Source: Paracidovorax sp031843945
GTDB taxonomy: Bacteria; Pseudomonadota; Gammaproteobacteria; Burkholderiales; Burkholderiaceae_C
Reading direction: 5' to 3'
DNA: 64,000 bases
NCBI RefSeq assembly: GCF_031843945.1
Contig: NZ_JAVTJJ010000004.1
Location: 62,001 to 126,000 of the forward strand
The number at the start of each line of letters is the position of its first letter. Position 1 is the stretch's first letter. The translations under genes and the position numbers were made by a program. Below the pieces are notes generated by a model that saw only the letters and a program-made list of their open reading frames with translations, did no database searches and was not told the DNA's origin. This document shows, one piece after another, positions 1-8,699 of the stretch.

Positions 1-1558
1 CCAGCAGCCAGACGGTGCCGGCCGCCTCTGCCGCCGCGGTGCGGGCGCCCGCGCGGTGCGCCAGCACGCGGGCCCACACGGGGCTGCCGTCCTTGCGCTG
101 AAAACGCACATCGCCGTCGAAGCCGCCATGCGCCGCGAAAGCCTGCCGCACGCGGTTGCGCCACTGGTCGTAGTCGGCCTGGGTGGCGTGCATGGCCCGG
201 GCCGGCAGGCCGCGCAGCTCGGAGGGCGAATAGCCCAGCATGCGCGCCGCCTGCACGCCCGCCACTTCCATCACGTCGCCCCGCGTGATGACGATGCCGA
301 CCGGCGCATGCGCCAGCAGGGAGTCGAGCCGCGCTGCCGTGATGCCCGCCTCGCGCTGCTCTCGTGTGCGCTGCGACGCCAGATGGGTGCACACGCGCAC
401 CAGCGTGTCCACCTCGCCGCGCGAGCGGGGCCAACCCGTGGCTGCGCCGGCGTCAGAGACGTGCGCCCACAACATGCGTTTGGCACGCAGCGTCAACTGC
501 GCCAGCGGCCTGGCCAGCCACAGCATGGCCACGCAGGCCAGCGCGGCAATGGCCAGCACACCGCCACCGGCCAGCCCCCAGGCCGCGCGATGCGCGCCTT
601 CGGACGGCGCCATCAGCGCCTGCGAATCGCTGACCCGTGCAACCATCCAGCGCGGCAGCGGCACGCCCGCCACGCTGACCACATGACCCGCAACGCGTTC
701 GGTGGCGCCCTGGCCCATCAGCGGCTTGTCTTGCTGCTGCCAGCGGGCGTAGACCTGCGCCAGGCCGGGCTCATCGCGCACGTGGCCCAGCACGCGCTCG
801 CGCTGCGGGTGCGACAGGATCACGCCCTCGCGGGTGAAGACGATCAGGCGCGACTCGTCGCGCGCCGGCATGGCCATCGATTGGGGCAGCAGCCCCTGCG
901 ACTGCAGCCGCAGCACGCCGGCCACGGCGCCGGTCACCGGGCCGTCGCTGCGCCGCAGCGGCATGGTGAACATCACCCGCGCATCGCCCGGCGCGGCGCC
1001 GATCAGATCGGACACCAGGGGCTTGCCGTCCACGATGGTGCGCAGCAGATAGTCACGCTCGATCGGGTCCAGCGTGGCGGCCTGCTGCAGCTTGCCGTAC
1101 TGCAGGTTGACGCTCAGCTGGCCGTCCTTGCGCGCCACCTGCATGGCGTCGAAGAACCGCACGGCGGGCAGGCCCTGCTGCACCAGCCATTCCAGCGACG
1201 AAGGATATTCGAGCATGCCCGGCGCGATGCCTTCGGCCACGGTGCTCAGTACCCGCTGGCTCTGCTCGATCTTGCTGGCCAGCAGGCGCGCAACCATTTC
1301 CACTTCGTCGTTCTGCTGGCTGACCAGCCGGCGCATGGCTGCCTGCGTGGAGGCATAGGACACCAGCCATGCGGACGCACTGCCCGCCAGCAGCACTGCA
1401 GCCAAGGCCACGGCGACCAGCTTGACCACCATTGCACCGGGTAACAGCCAGCCGGGCGCGTCGTCTGGCGCCGAGTCAAAAACCGAATCGAAGGAAGAGT
1501 CGGGAAAGGAGAGCGCCGGGTCGTGCGGGCTCGGTGACGTGGCCGCTGGCGGCGTCAT
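1..1558 (-). CDS. Membrane sensor with extracytoplasmic Cache-like domain, HAMP region and PAS domain (partial)
   Basis: The gene reads leftward and runs off the window, so its C-terminal output module (kinase or cyclase) is not visible. I chose the ATG at 1558-1556. A first membrane segment lies about 40-60 residues in, followed by a ~200-residue extracytoplasmic region that looks like a Cache ligand-sensing domain, a second hydrophobic segment rich in Ala/Leu, a HAMP-like stretch (RPLAQLTLRAKRM) and then a PAS domain (LDSLLAHAPVGIVITRG, GYSPSEL, FQRKDGSPVWARV). PAS after HAMP usually precedes a histidine kinase or GGDEF/EAL output, and I cannot say which. Ligand unknown. It is transcribed in the same direction as the Crp/Fnr gene upstream of it, with a ~180-bp gap. 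Confidence 0.75.
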   Translation of the reverse strand, partial: MTPPAATSPSPHDPALSFPDSSFDSVFDSAPDDAPGWLLPGAMVVKLVAVALAAVLLAGSASAWLVSYASTQAAMRRLVSQQNDEVEMVARLLASKIEQSQRVLSTVAEGIAPGMLEYPSSLEWLVQQGLPAVRFFDAMQVARKDGQLSVNLQYGKLQQAATLDPIERDYLLRTIVDGKPLVSDLIGAAPGDARVMFTMPLRRSDGPVTGAVAGVLRLQSQGLLPQSMAMPARDESRLIVFTREGVILSHPQRERVLGHVRDEPGLAQVYARWQQQDKPLMGQGATERVAGHVVSVAGVPLPRWMVARVSDSQALMAPSEGAHRAAWGLAGGGVLAIAALACVAMLWLARPLAQLTLRAKRMLWAHVSDAGAATGWPRSRGEVDTLVRVCTHLASQRTREQREAGITAARLDSLLAHAPVGIVITRGDVMEVAGVQAARMLGYSPSELRGLPARAMHATQADYDQWRNRVRQAFAAHGGFDGDVRFQRKDGSPVWARVLAHRAGARTAAAEAAGTVWLL

Positions 1559-1739
1559 GCCGGCCTCGCGTAGGAGGCACCTCGGACAAACGGCTGAGAC
1601 GAAGCGCAATGCATGGATGGCGTACGGCGGACAGTGGTCGTGCACCAATATAAGCAGCGCATTCAGCGCGCCGGGTTCGGGGCAACCCTCGATGCGCGGC
1701 AGGAAAACCCTGCCTTGCGCCCCCAACGGCGCGCGGCCT

Positions 1740-2363
1740 TCAACCGCCCGCCACCACCTGCAAGGCGCGGGGTTGCGGCAGGCTCAGCACATTGCCGGTG
1801 CCGGCGATCAGCCCGTGCTCGCGCAGGTGCCGCAGCACGCGCGACAGGGTTTCCGGGGCGATGCCGAGCTGCGCGGCAATCAGCCGCTTGCGCTGGTTTA
1901 GCGTGACGCGCATGGCGCCGTCATCGCCCTGCTGCGCATGCTGAAGCAGCCACTGCGCGCATCGGGATTCGGCGTCTTGCGCCAGGCGGCTCACGGCCAA
2001 CTCGGTCTGCCGGCAGTAGCCGCTGGCCAGACTGCGCACCAGTCCCTGAACCGAAGGCGGCAGCGCTTCCACGCCCTGCTTGAAATTTTCGATGGGCATG
2101 CGCCGCAGGTGCACCGGGGTGTCGGCCACCATGTCGACAACGCAGGGCTGCCCCAGCAACGCGGAGGCGGCGTCCAGCCAGAAAGGGCCTTCCACCACAC
2201 CCAGTTGGTGGCGCATCTGGCCGTCTTCGCGCACGCCCAGCAGCACGCGGCCGCTGTCCAGGTGCAGCACCGACGCGGACTGCTGATGGCGTTGGCGCAG
2301 CACCTCACCGGCGGCGGCGACCTCGGTTTCGGCAAGCGGATCAAAGGAGGGGTTCGGGAACAT
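1740..2363 (-). CDS. Crp/Fnr-family transcriptional regulator
   Basis: About 207 residues, with an N-terminal cyclic-nucleotide-binding-like beta domain and a C-terminal winged helix. The recognition segment (AAQLGIAPETLSRVLRHLRE) carries the E..SR pattern typical of the FNR branch, whose sites resemble TTGAT-N4-ATCAA. It lacks the N-terminal cysteine cluster of true FNR, so it is unlikely to bind an oxygen-sensing Fe-S cluster in that way. A longer frame back to 2411 would need a TTG start. I prefer the ATG at 2363-2361, because an FNR-like box and a palindrome then sit just upstream. It is divergent from the porin gene. Effector and targets are unknown. Confidence 0.85.
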   Translation of the reverse strand: MFPNPSFDPLAETEVAAAGEVLRQRHQQSASVLHLDSGRVLLGVREDGQMRHQLGVVEGPFWLDAASALLGQPCVVDMVADTPVHLRRMPIENFKQGVEALPPSVQGLVRSLASGYCRQTELAVSRLAQDAESRCAQWLLQHAQQGDDGAMRVTLNQRKRLIAAQLGIAPETLSRVLRHLREHGLIAGTGNVLSLPQPRALQVVAGG

Positions 2364-2365
2364 GG

Positions 2366-2411
2366 CTGCACTGTGCAGGCCGCACCAGTCTGGCGTGTTG
2401 AGCAAAGTCAA
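2366..2411. promoter_or_regulatory. Palindrome and FNR-like box upstream of the Crp/Fnr gene
   Basis: CTGCAC-T-GTGCAG at 2366-2378 is a perfect 6+1+6 palindrome immediately before the ATG of the regulator. TTGAGCAAAGTCAA at 2398-2411 keeps the TTGA-N6-TCAA geometry of an FNR site, with the fifth base of each half altered. Both lie in the divergent interval with the porin. Autoregulation is an inference. Confidence 0.35.
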
Positions 2412-2540
2412 AAAGGGATGCAGCAGAGCATCTGGCCCGTAGCCCGACGCCGGAGATATGCCGCCTGCTGCCTGGCAAGGGGCACGGTCTTTGCTTTATG
2501 GATTGCAGTTGGATACGTTTGCCGCGTGTCCCGCATCTTC

Positions 2541-2559
2541 ATGCCGAGAACTTCGGCAT
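2541..2559 (+). other. Stem-loop in the porin leader
   Basis: ATGCCGA-GAACT-TCGGCAT is a perfect 7-bp stem with a 5-nt loop, about 30 nt before the porin start codon and followed by TTATT. It would fall in the 5' untranslated RNA if the promoter lies in 2412-2530. It may stabilise the mRNA or act in regulation; no function can be assigned from sequence. Confidence 0.4.
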
Positions 2560-2588
2560 TTATTCCACTCACCCCCTGCAGGAAGACC

Positions 2589-3611
2589 ATGAAAAAAACC
2601 CTGATCGCCCTTGGAGCCGCCATGCTGTGCGGCGCTTCGGCCCACGCACAGAGCTCCGTCACGCTCACCGGCCTGACCGACGCGTTCGTCGGCTCCATGA
2701 AGATGGCGGGCGACGCCAATCGCCGCTCAGTGGTGGACAGCGGCGGCATGACCACGTCGTGGTTCGGATTCAAGGGCACCGAAGACCTGGGCGGCGGCTT
2801 GAAAGCCAACTTCCAGCTGACGTCGTTCATCAAGGTCGACACCGGCACGCAGGGCCGCTTCGCCAACGATTCGTTCTTCTCGCGCGATGCCAACGTCAGC
2901 CTGTCGGGCGACTTCGGCTCCGTGATGCTGGGCCGCTGGATGGCGCCCAACTTCCTGCCGTCCGTGGTGGGCAACCCTTTCGGCGATTCGTTCGTCTTGT
3001 CGCCGCTGATGCTGCACAAGGATGTGCCGCTGTTCAACGGCAGCGGCTGGCGCGCGATGACGCCGTCCGACACCGGCTGGTCTAACCAGGTGGTCTACAG
3101 CACCCCTAAGTTCGGCGGCCTGTCGGCCAACATCCAGTACCAATTTGGCGAACAGCCTGGCCAAGGAGGCAAGAACAACGTCGGTGCCAACTTCTTTTAC
3201 TTCGGCGGCCCACTGACGCTGACCGGCTTCTACGAAAACGCCGACATCGCCAACCCGGTCAACGCGCTGCTGCCCAACAACCATAAGTACTGGATGCTGC
3301 TGGGCGCGTATGACTTCGGCATGGTCAAGCCCTTCCTGAGCTATGGCGAGAAGAAGATCAGCGACGCGGCCGACACCAAGGGCAAGACGATGCAGGTGGG
3401 CGCGTCGGCTCCCATCGGCAACGGCAAGCTGCTGGCCGAATGGGTCAAGACGGAATGGTCCACGCCCGACGTGAACCGCAAGACCTTCTCCATCGGCTAT
3501 GACTACTTCCTGTCCAAGCGCACCGACGTCTATGCCGTGTTGATGAACGACAAGATCACCAACCAGCGCAGCGGCAACAGCGCGGGTGTGGGCGTGCGCC
3601 ACCGCTTCTGA
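2589..3611 (+). CDS. Gram-negative porin (Omp32-like, trimeric beta-barrel)
   Basis: 340 residues, within the usual 330-400 range of betaproteobacterial porins. The start is set by ATG after AGGAAG and by a clear signal peptide (MKKTLIALGAAMLCGASAHAQ, cut after AHA). The mature protein begins SSVTLTGLTDAF, has the family GSRLGFKGTEDLG-type segment (here SWFGFKGTEDLGGGL), alternates short amphipathic strands, and ends VGVRHRF with the C-terminal Phe needed for BAM insertion. It forms a passive outer-membrane channel, usually anion-selective in this family. It stands alone, with its own leader and a strong terminator downstream. Confidence 0.93.
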   Translation: MKKTLIALGAAMLCGASAHAQSSVTLTGLTDAFVGSMKMAGDANRRSVVDSGGMTTSWFGFKGTEDLGGGLKANFQLTSFIKVDTGTQGRFANDSFFSRDANVSLSGDFGSVMLGRWMAPNFLPSVVGNPFGDSFVLSPLMLHKDVPLFNGSGWRAMTPSDTGWSNQVVYSTPKFGGLSANIQYQFGEQPGQGGKNNVGANFFYFGGPLTLTGFYENADIANPVNALLPNNHKYWMLLGAYDFGMVKPFLSYGEKKISDAADTKGKTMQVGASAPIGNGKLLAEWVKTEWSTPDVNRKTFSIGYDYFLSKRTDVYAVLMNDKITNQRSGNSAGVGVRHRF

Positions 3612-3660
3612 ACCCATTGACAATCGCCGCGCGCTCAGGTGGCGCGGCGGCACCCATCGA

Positions 3661-3692
3661 GGCACGGCGGAGCAATCTGCCGTGCCTTTTTT
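3661..3692 (+). terminator. Rho-independent terminator of the porin gene
   Basis: GGCACGGCGGA at 3661-3671 pairs with TCTGCCGTGCC at 3676-3686 (one G-T wobble) around a GCAA loop and is followed by six T. A second perfect 8-bp stem (CGCCGCGC/GCGCGGCG) lies just before it at about 3625-3649. Confidence 0.85.
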
Positions 3693-3710
3693 GCTGCGCG
3701 CAGAAAAATA

Positions 3711-3770
3711 TGATTCAAATTGGCCTCTAGCGCTTATCCATCAAGCGCAAGCAGCTATAAAAACAATAGC
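3711..3770 (+). repeat. Dispersed palindromic repeat, copy 1
   Basis: Contains GGCCTCTAGCGCTT, a 7-nt loop, AAGCGC, then AAGCAGCTATAAAAA. This is the best-conserved form of the element and serves as reference for the other copies. It lies between the porin terminator and the c-di-GMP gene. Confidence 0.85.
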
Positions 3771-3877
3771 AAACCTTGTTGCCACAGCGACAACGGCACT
3801 CCGGGTACCAGCGCACCGTCACGGAAACGTCACCCGGCGGCCGTATGGTCTGCCCAATCCGTTTCATTTTGTAAGCC

Positions 3878-5773
3878 ATGGAGTCCACCCTCGACCCAAC
3901 GCAGCACGCCGCCATCGACCTGTTGTCGCCCGCCGCCCGTCATGGCACCGGGCCGTTGGCCAGGCTGATGCGGGAAGGCGGCCTGTATTGCGTCTTTCAG
4001 CCGCTGGCCGATCTGCGTGAGGGCGGCATCTATGCGCATGAGGCACTGATTCGCGGCCCGGTGGATTCGCCTCTGCACCGGCCCGATGCGCTGCTGGAGA
4101 TGGCCCGGCGCGAGCGCATCCTGCAGGACTTCGAGTTGCTGTGCGTGGTGATCGCGCTGCGCCAGTGGGGCGAAGAGGGCCGCGCCGGCCGCATCTTCGT
4201 GAACATCAGCGCGGACGCGCTGGTGTGCGGCGTGGCCATGTGCGGTGCGGGCCTGCTGGGCAGCACCGTGCGCGAGCTGGGCGTGTCCGCCCGCATGGTG
4301 GTGCTGGAGATCACCGAGCATGAACGCGTGTCGGACATGGCGTCGCTGCGCAGCGCGCTGCGCGAAGTGCATGCCTGCGGCGCCCGGTTGGCACTGGACG
4401 ATTTCGGCGATGGCCATTCCAGCCTGCGGCTGTGGTCCGAGGTCAAGCCCGACTTCGTGAAGATCGACAAGTACTTCATCCGCGACATTGCCGACCACCC
4501 CGAGAAGCTGCAGATGCTGCAGGCCATCAAGGGCATTGCCGAAGTGTTCGGCACCACGCTGGTGGCCGAGGGCATCGAGACGCGCGAAGAGCTGCGTGCG
4601 CTGCGGGACATGGACATCCCCTACGGCCAGGGCTACCTGCTGGGCCGCCCCGATATCGAACCGCGCGAGGTGATCGACGCGCCCGCGCTGGAAGCCTTGC
4701 TCGACCGCCGCGTGGCCGTGCTGCCGCACCAGGGCCAGAACGTGCGCCCCGGCATCCTGCGCAACCTGCTGGTGGTGCAGGCGCCCACCGTGTCGCCCGA
4801 CACGCACAACGACGAAGTGGCCCGCCTGTTCAAAACGCATGCCGAGCTGCATGCGCTGGCCGTGCTGGAGGCCGCGCGGCCAGTGGCGCTGATCAACCGC
4901 CAGCAGTTCATGAACCACTACGCCACGCTCTACTTTCGCGAAGTGCACGGCCGCAAGCCCTGCAGCGGCTTTGCCAACCATGCGCCGCGCGTGGTCGAGC
5001 TGGACTGCGACGTGGACCAGCTGGTGGGCATCCTCACCTCGCAGGACCAGCGCTACCTGAACGACGGCTTCATCGTGACCGACAACGGCCGCTACGTGGG
5101 CCTGGGCACGGGCGACCAGCTGGTGCGCGGCGTGACCGAGGCGCGCATCGAGGCCGCGCGCCATGCCAACCCGCTCACCTTCTTGCCCGGCAACATTCCG
5201 ATCAGCCTGCACATGCAGCGCCTGCTGGACAGCGGCACCGAGTTCGTCGCCTGCTATGCCGACCTGAACCACTTCAAGCCGTTCAACGACTACTACGGCT
5301 ACTGGCGCGGCGACCAGATGATTCGGCTGCTGGCGCGCCTGTCGGTGTCGCACTGCGACGCACAGCGCGACTTTGTCGGCCACGTGGGCGGCGACGACTT
5401 CATGCTGCTGTTTCAAAGCGGCAACTGGCTGCAGCGCTGCCGGGACCTGGTGGCCGACTTTGCCACCGAGGCACGCAACCTGTTCGACGACGAGGCGCGC
5501 CGCGCGGGCGGCATCTGGGCGGAGGATCGGCATGGCGTCAAACGCTTCTTCAACTGCACCACGTTGTCCATTGGCGCCGTGCGCATCGCGCCGGGCCGCA
5601 TCCAGCGCGCGGAAGACGTCGCCAACCTGGCGGCACTGGCCAAGCACGATGCCAAGCTGTCGGCCAGCGGCATCGCCTGCCTGGCGGCGGCGCTGCCCGC
5701 CGCGCACACCTCGGCGGCCGCTCCGGCATGTGCACCGCAGACGCACGCCGTCAGCGGGCCGGTTGCCGCGTAG
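3878..5773 (+). CDS. c-di-GMP signalling protein, EAL-CBS-GGDEF order
   Basis: 631 residues, predicted cytoplasmic with no membrane segment. The EAL phosphodiesterase domain comes first (EALIRGP at 55-61, DDFGDG at 174-179, VAEGIET at 229-235, QGYLLGRP at about 250) and keeps the metal and catalytic motifs, so it should hydrolyse c-di-GMP. Residues about 285-415 resemble a CBS pair (ligand-binding). A C-terminal GGDEF domain has GGDDF at 504-508. The fourth position is Asp rather than Glu, and I see no clear RxxD inhibitory site, so cyclase activity is uncertain; the domain may instead bind GTP to activate the EAL domain. The C-terminal 30 residues are Ala-rich. A terminator and a repeat copy lie upstream. 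Confidence 0.9.
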   Translation: MESTLDPTQHAAIDLLSPAARHGTGPLARLMREGGLYCVFQPLADLREGGIYAHEALIRGPVDSPLHRPDALLEMARRERILQDFELLCVVIALRQWGEEGRAGRIFVNISADALVCGVAMCGAGLLGSTVRELGVSARMVVLEITEHERVSDMASLRSALREVHACGARLALDDFGDGHSSLRLWSEVKPDFVKIDKYFIRDIADHPEKLQMLQAIKGIAEVFGTTLVAEGIETREELRALRDMDIPYGQGYLLGRPDIEPREVIDAPALEALLDRRVAVLPHQGQNVRPGILRNLLVVQAPTVSPDTHNDEVARLFKTHAELHALAVLEAARPVALINRQQFMNHYATLYFREVHGRKPCSGFANHAPRVVELDCDVDQLVGILTSQDQRYLNDGFIVTDNGRYVGLGTGDQLVRGVTEARIEAARHANPLTFLPGNIPISLHMQRLLDSGTEFVACYADLNHFKPFNDYYGYWRGDQMIRLLARLSVSHCDAQRDFVGHVGGDDFMLLFQSGNWLQRCRDLVADFATEARNLFDDEARRAGGIWAEDRHGVKRFFNCTTLSIGAVRIAPGRIQRAEDVANLAALAKHDAKLSASGIACLAAALPAAHTSAAAPACAPQTHAVSGPVAA

Positions 5774-5795
5774 TGGCCCGCCTAAAATCCCCCGT

Positions 5796-7772
5796 GTGAA
5801 TGCCCCCCTTCCAACGCCCCGCCGCCCCATCCGTGACCTACCCGACGAGCTGATCAGCCAGATCGCCGCCGGCGAAGTGGTCGAACGCCCCGCCTCGGCG
5901 GTGCGCGAACTCGTCGACAACGCGCTGGACTCCGGCGCCACGCAGGTCACCGTGCGGCTGCTGTCCGGGGGTGTGCGCCTGATTGCGGTGGAAGACGATG
6001 GCAGCGGCATTCCGCAGGAAGAGCTGCCCATCGCGCTGCGCCGCCACGCCACCAGCAAGATCACCAACCTGCACGACCTGGAGTCGGTCGCCACCATGGG
6101 CTTTCGCGGCGAGGCGCTGGCCGCCATTGCGTCGGTGTCTGAAATGGCGCTGCTGTCGCGCCCCGCGCACCAGGCCAGCGCTTTTCTGTTGGACGCGCGC
6201 AGTGGCGAGCTGCGTCCTGCGGCGCGCAGCTCGGGCACCACCGTGGAAGTGAAAGAGCTGTTCTTTTCCACGCCGGCTCGGCGCAAGTTCCTCAAGACCG
6301 ACGCCACCGAGCTGGCGCACTGCGTGGAAGCCGTGCGCCGCCACGCGCTGGCGCGGCCCGACGTGGGCTTTGCCATCTGGCACGAGGGCAAGCTGGTCGA
6401 GCAGTGGCGCGCCACGCTGTCGCCGCAAGAAGCCTCGCACGATGAAGACACGCTGCAGCAAGCGCTGGCACGCCGCCTGGCCGACGTGCTGGGCGAAGAC
6501 TTCCTCGCCGAATCGGTCGCGGTGCGGCACCGCTCAGGCGCGGTCACCGTCACCGGCCGCGCCGGGCTGCCCGATGCGGCCCGCTCGCGCGCCGACCAGC
6601 AGTTTTGCTACGTCAACGGCCGCTTCGTGCGCGACAAGGTGCTGACCCACGCGGCGCGCAGCGCGTATGAAGACGTGCTGCACGGCCACAAGCAGCCGGT
6701 GTATGCGCTGTATGTGGAGATCGACCCGCTGCGGGTGGACGTGAACGTGCACCCGACCAAGATCGAGGTGCGCTTTCGCGACAGCCGCGAGGTGCACCAG
6801 GCCGTGCGCCATGCGGTGGAAAACGCGCTGGCTGCACCGCGTGCGCAGGCGCTGGCCCAAGCAGCCGCCGCACAGTTGCAAGAACAGCCGCCCGTGGGCG
6901 ATGGCGAATACCGCGCCGCAGCGCAGGCCATCGCAACGAATTTTGGGTCAAATCGGCCTCTAGCGCCCTATACACAAGCGCAAGCTGCTATCAAATTTGA
7001 TGAACGCGTGGGGCACAAGGTGTCTGACCTGCAGGCGCTGTGGGGCACACCCGACAACGCGCAGGCAACGGCGGCGCCAGCTGACGGCACGCCATTGCAG
7101 TGGGCGGCCAGCTCGCCGGTAGCGTCACTTGAGCCGTCGTGGAACCCCGCCCCATCCCCCACGCAACCTGCCGCCGAGCCCGGCACCTGGCCGCTGGGGC
7201 GCGCCGTGGCGCAGATCCACGGCGTGTACATCCTGGCCGAAAGCGCGCTGGGCCTGATCGTGGTGGACATGCATGCCGCGCACGAACGCATCGTGTACGA
7301 ACGGCTCAAGGCCCAGGTGGATGGCGCGGCGCGCATCGCCAGCCAGCCGCTGCTGATTCCGGCCACCTTCGCCGCCACGCCCGAAGAAGTGGCCACGGCC
7401 GAGGCGCAGGCGGACACGCTGGAGATGCTGGGGCTGGAAGTGGCCCCGTTCTCGCCCCGCACGCTGGCCGTGCGCGCCGTGCCCACCACGCTGGCGCATG
7501 GCAACCCGGTCGAGCTGGCCCGCAGCGTGCTGGCCGAGCTGGCCGCGCACGACGCCAGCACCGTGGTGCAGCGCGCGCGCAATGAGATCCTGGGCACCAT
7601 GGCCTGCCACGGCGCCGTGCGCGCCAACCGCAAGCTCACCATCGACGAGATGAACGCGCTGTTGCGGCAGATGGAAACGACCGACCGGTCCGACCAGTGC
7701 AACCACGGCCGGCCCACCTGGCGGCAGCTGTCGATGAAAGAGCTGGACGCGCTGTTTCTGCGCGGCCGCTGA
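5796..7772 (+). CDS. mutL: DNA mismatch repair protein MutL (endonuclease type)
   Basis: 658 residues from a GTG at 5796; no ATG in frame precedes the conserved IRDLPDELISQIAAGEVVERP. The GHKL ATPase motifs are intact (ELVDNALDSG, DDGSGI, TSKI, GFRGEAL). The C-terminal dimerisation domain carries the endonuclease signature DMHAAHERIVYE (residues 491-502), ACHGAVRA and CNHGRPT. This is the metal-dependent nicking MutL, unlike E. coli MutL, which lacks these motifs. It links MutS mismatch recognition to strand removal. A copy of the dispersed repeat is in frame in the linker (residues 383-401). The gene begins 22 bp after the c-di-GMP gene, so the two may be co-transcribed. Confidence 0.96.
   Translation: MNAPLPTPRRPIRDLPDELISQIAAGEVVERPASAVRELVDNALDSGATQVTVRLLSGGVRLIAVEDDGSGIPQEELPIALRRHATSKITNLHDLESVATMGFRGEALAAIASVSEMALLSRPAHQASAFLLDARSGELRPAARSSGTTVEVKELFFSTPARRKFLKTDATELAHCVEAVRRHALARPDVGFAIWHEGKLVEQWRATLSPQEASHDEDTLQQALARRLADVLGEDFLAESVAVRHRSGAVTVTGRAGLPDAARSRADQQFCYVNGRFVRDKVLTHAARSAYEDVLHGHKQPVYALYVEIDPLRVDVNVHPTKIEVRFRDSREVHQAVRHAVENALAAPRAQALAQAAAAQLQEQPPVGDGEYRAAAQAIATNFGSNRPLAPYTQAQAAIKFDERVGHKVSDLQALWGTPDNAQATAAPADGTPLQWAASSPVASLEPSWNPAPSPTQPAAEPGTWPLGRAVAQIHGVYILAESALGLIVVDMHAAHERIVYERLKAQVDGAARIASQPLLIPATFAATPEEVATAEAQADTLEMLGLEVAPFSPRTLAVRAVPTTLAHGNPVELARSVLAELAAHDASTVVQRARNEILGTMACHGAVRANRKLTIDEMNALLRQMETTDRSDQCNHGRPTWRQLSMKELDALFLRGR
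6941..7001 (+). repeat. Dispersed palindromic repeat, copy 2, inside mutL
   Basis: GGGTCAAATCGGCCTCTAGC, then a degenerate loop, AAGCGC and AAGCTGCTATCAAA. It is read in frame as FGSNRPLAPYTQAQAAIKF in the MutL linker between the ATPase and dimerisation domains. The first stem arm is mutated (GCGCCC instead of GCGCTT). Confidence 0.85.
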
Positions 7773-7827
7773 TTCGCATTGCGGCCCCCGTGCCGCCATT
7801 CCACCCAACTTGCGCGCCCGCCACACG

Positions 7828-8613
7828 ATGAAAACCTTTTCCCTGCGCCCCATCGCGTCTTCCTTGCGAGCCAAAGCACGTTCGTTGACGGCGGCGTGCC
7901 CGCCGTCGCGCCCACTGCGGCCCGCCATTGCGCGCTGGAATGCCGCCACCGCCACGGCCTTTGCCGCTGCGTCGGTGGTGCTGCTGCCGCCTGCGGCCCA
8001 TGCCGGCGGACGGCCGCTGACGGTGGACGATGCAGGCATCAACGCGCCAGGCGAGGGCGAGGTGGAAGCATGGTGGGAAGGCACACGGCGCAGCCGTGGC
8101 ATGTTCGTTATCGCACCTTCCTACACCGCAGCGGCGCTGCCGGGCCTGGAGCTGGATGCGGCGCTAGCACGCGATCGCGACGGCCGCTCCACGATGCAGG
8201 GTGCATCGGTCAAATGGCTGTGGACGCTGCAGCCCGAAGGCGAAGGCTGCAATGCCGCCAGCAGCGCCGGTGTGACGCGGCTGCGCCACGACGGGAGCGC
8301 CCGCACCGGCGTGCTGAACCTTATCGGCACCTGCATGGCCAGCTGGGGGGCTGCGCACGGCAATCTGGGCATGGCTCGGGCGCCGCATGACAAGTGGCAA
8401 CCCACCTGGGGCCTGGCCCTGGAAGGTGCGGCGGGCTTGCTGGGCGAAAGCCAGGTGACACCGATGATCGAGACGTTCGGCATGCGGCATGGGCCCACCA
8501 CGGTCCAGACAGGCCTGCGGTGGGCCTGGTCTGCTCACTGGCACGTGGATGGCACCATCGGCCGGCGCCGGGGCGACACCGTGCTGAGCGTGGGCCTGCG
8601 CCGAGGGTTTTGA
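7828..8613 (+). CDS. Exported outer-membrane barrel-like protein of unknown function
   Basis: 261 residues from the ATG at 7828. The long N-terminal region ends in AAHA before GGRPLTVDDAGINAPGEGEVEAWW, so a signal peptide (unusually long, about 60 residues, unless the start is downstream) is likely. The mature part alternates short strands and ends SVGLRRGF, a terminal Phe typical of outer-membrane barrels. It resembles small 'transporter' or MetA-pathway outer-membrane proteins in which PLxVDDAGxxxxGxxExE is the conserved opening. Two cysteines (NAAS and GTCMA regions) may pair. It starts 55 bp after mutL. I do not assign a substrate. Confidence 0.6.
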   Translation: MKTFSLRPIASSLRAKARSLTAACPPSRPLRPAIARWNAATATAFAAASVVLLPPAAHAGGRPLTVDDAGINAPGEGEVEAWWEGTRRSRGMFVIAPSYTAAALPGLELDAALARDRDGRSTMQGASVKWLWTLQPEGEGCNAASSAGVTRLRHDGSARTGVLNLIGTCMASWGAAHGNLGMARAPHDKWQPTWGLALEGAAGLLGESQVTPMIETFGMRHGPTTVQTGLRWAWSAHWHVDGTIGRRRGDTVLSVGLRRGF

Positions 8614-8699
8614 GGCGCAGTGCTGGCGGGGCACCGGCGGGCGCCGGAGCGGCCGGCAGGGCCTGTTCTGTGCGAACAAGGCCCGCCGCATCCTGCAGG

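Noticed and set aside
3830..6553. Minus-strand open frame of 907 codons opposite the c-di-GMP and mutL genes
   Set aside because: A codon-bias shadow of high-GC genes on the plus strand; no domain or ribosome site.
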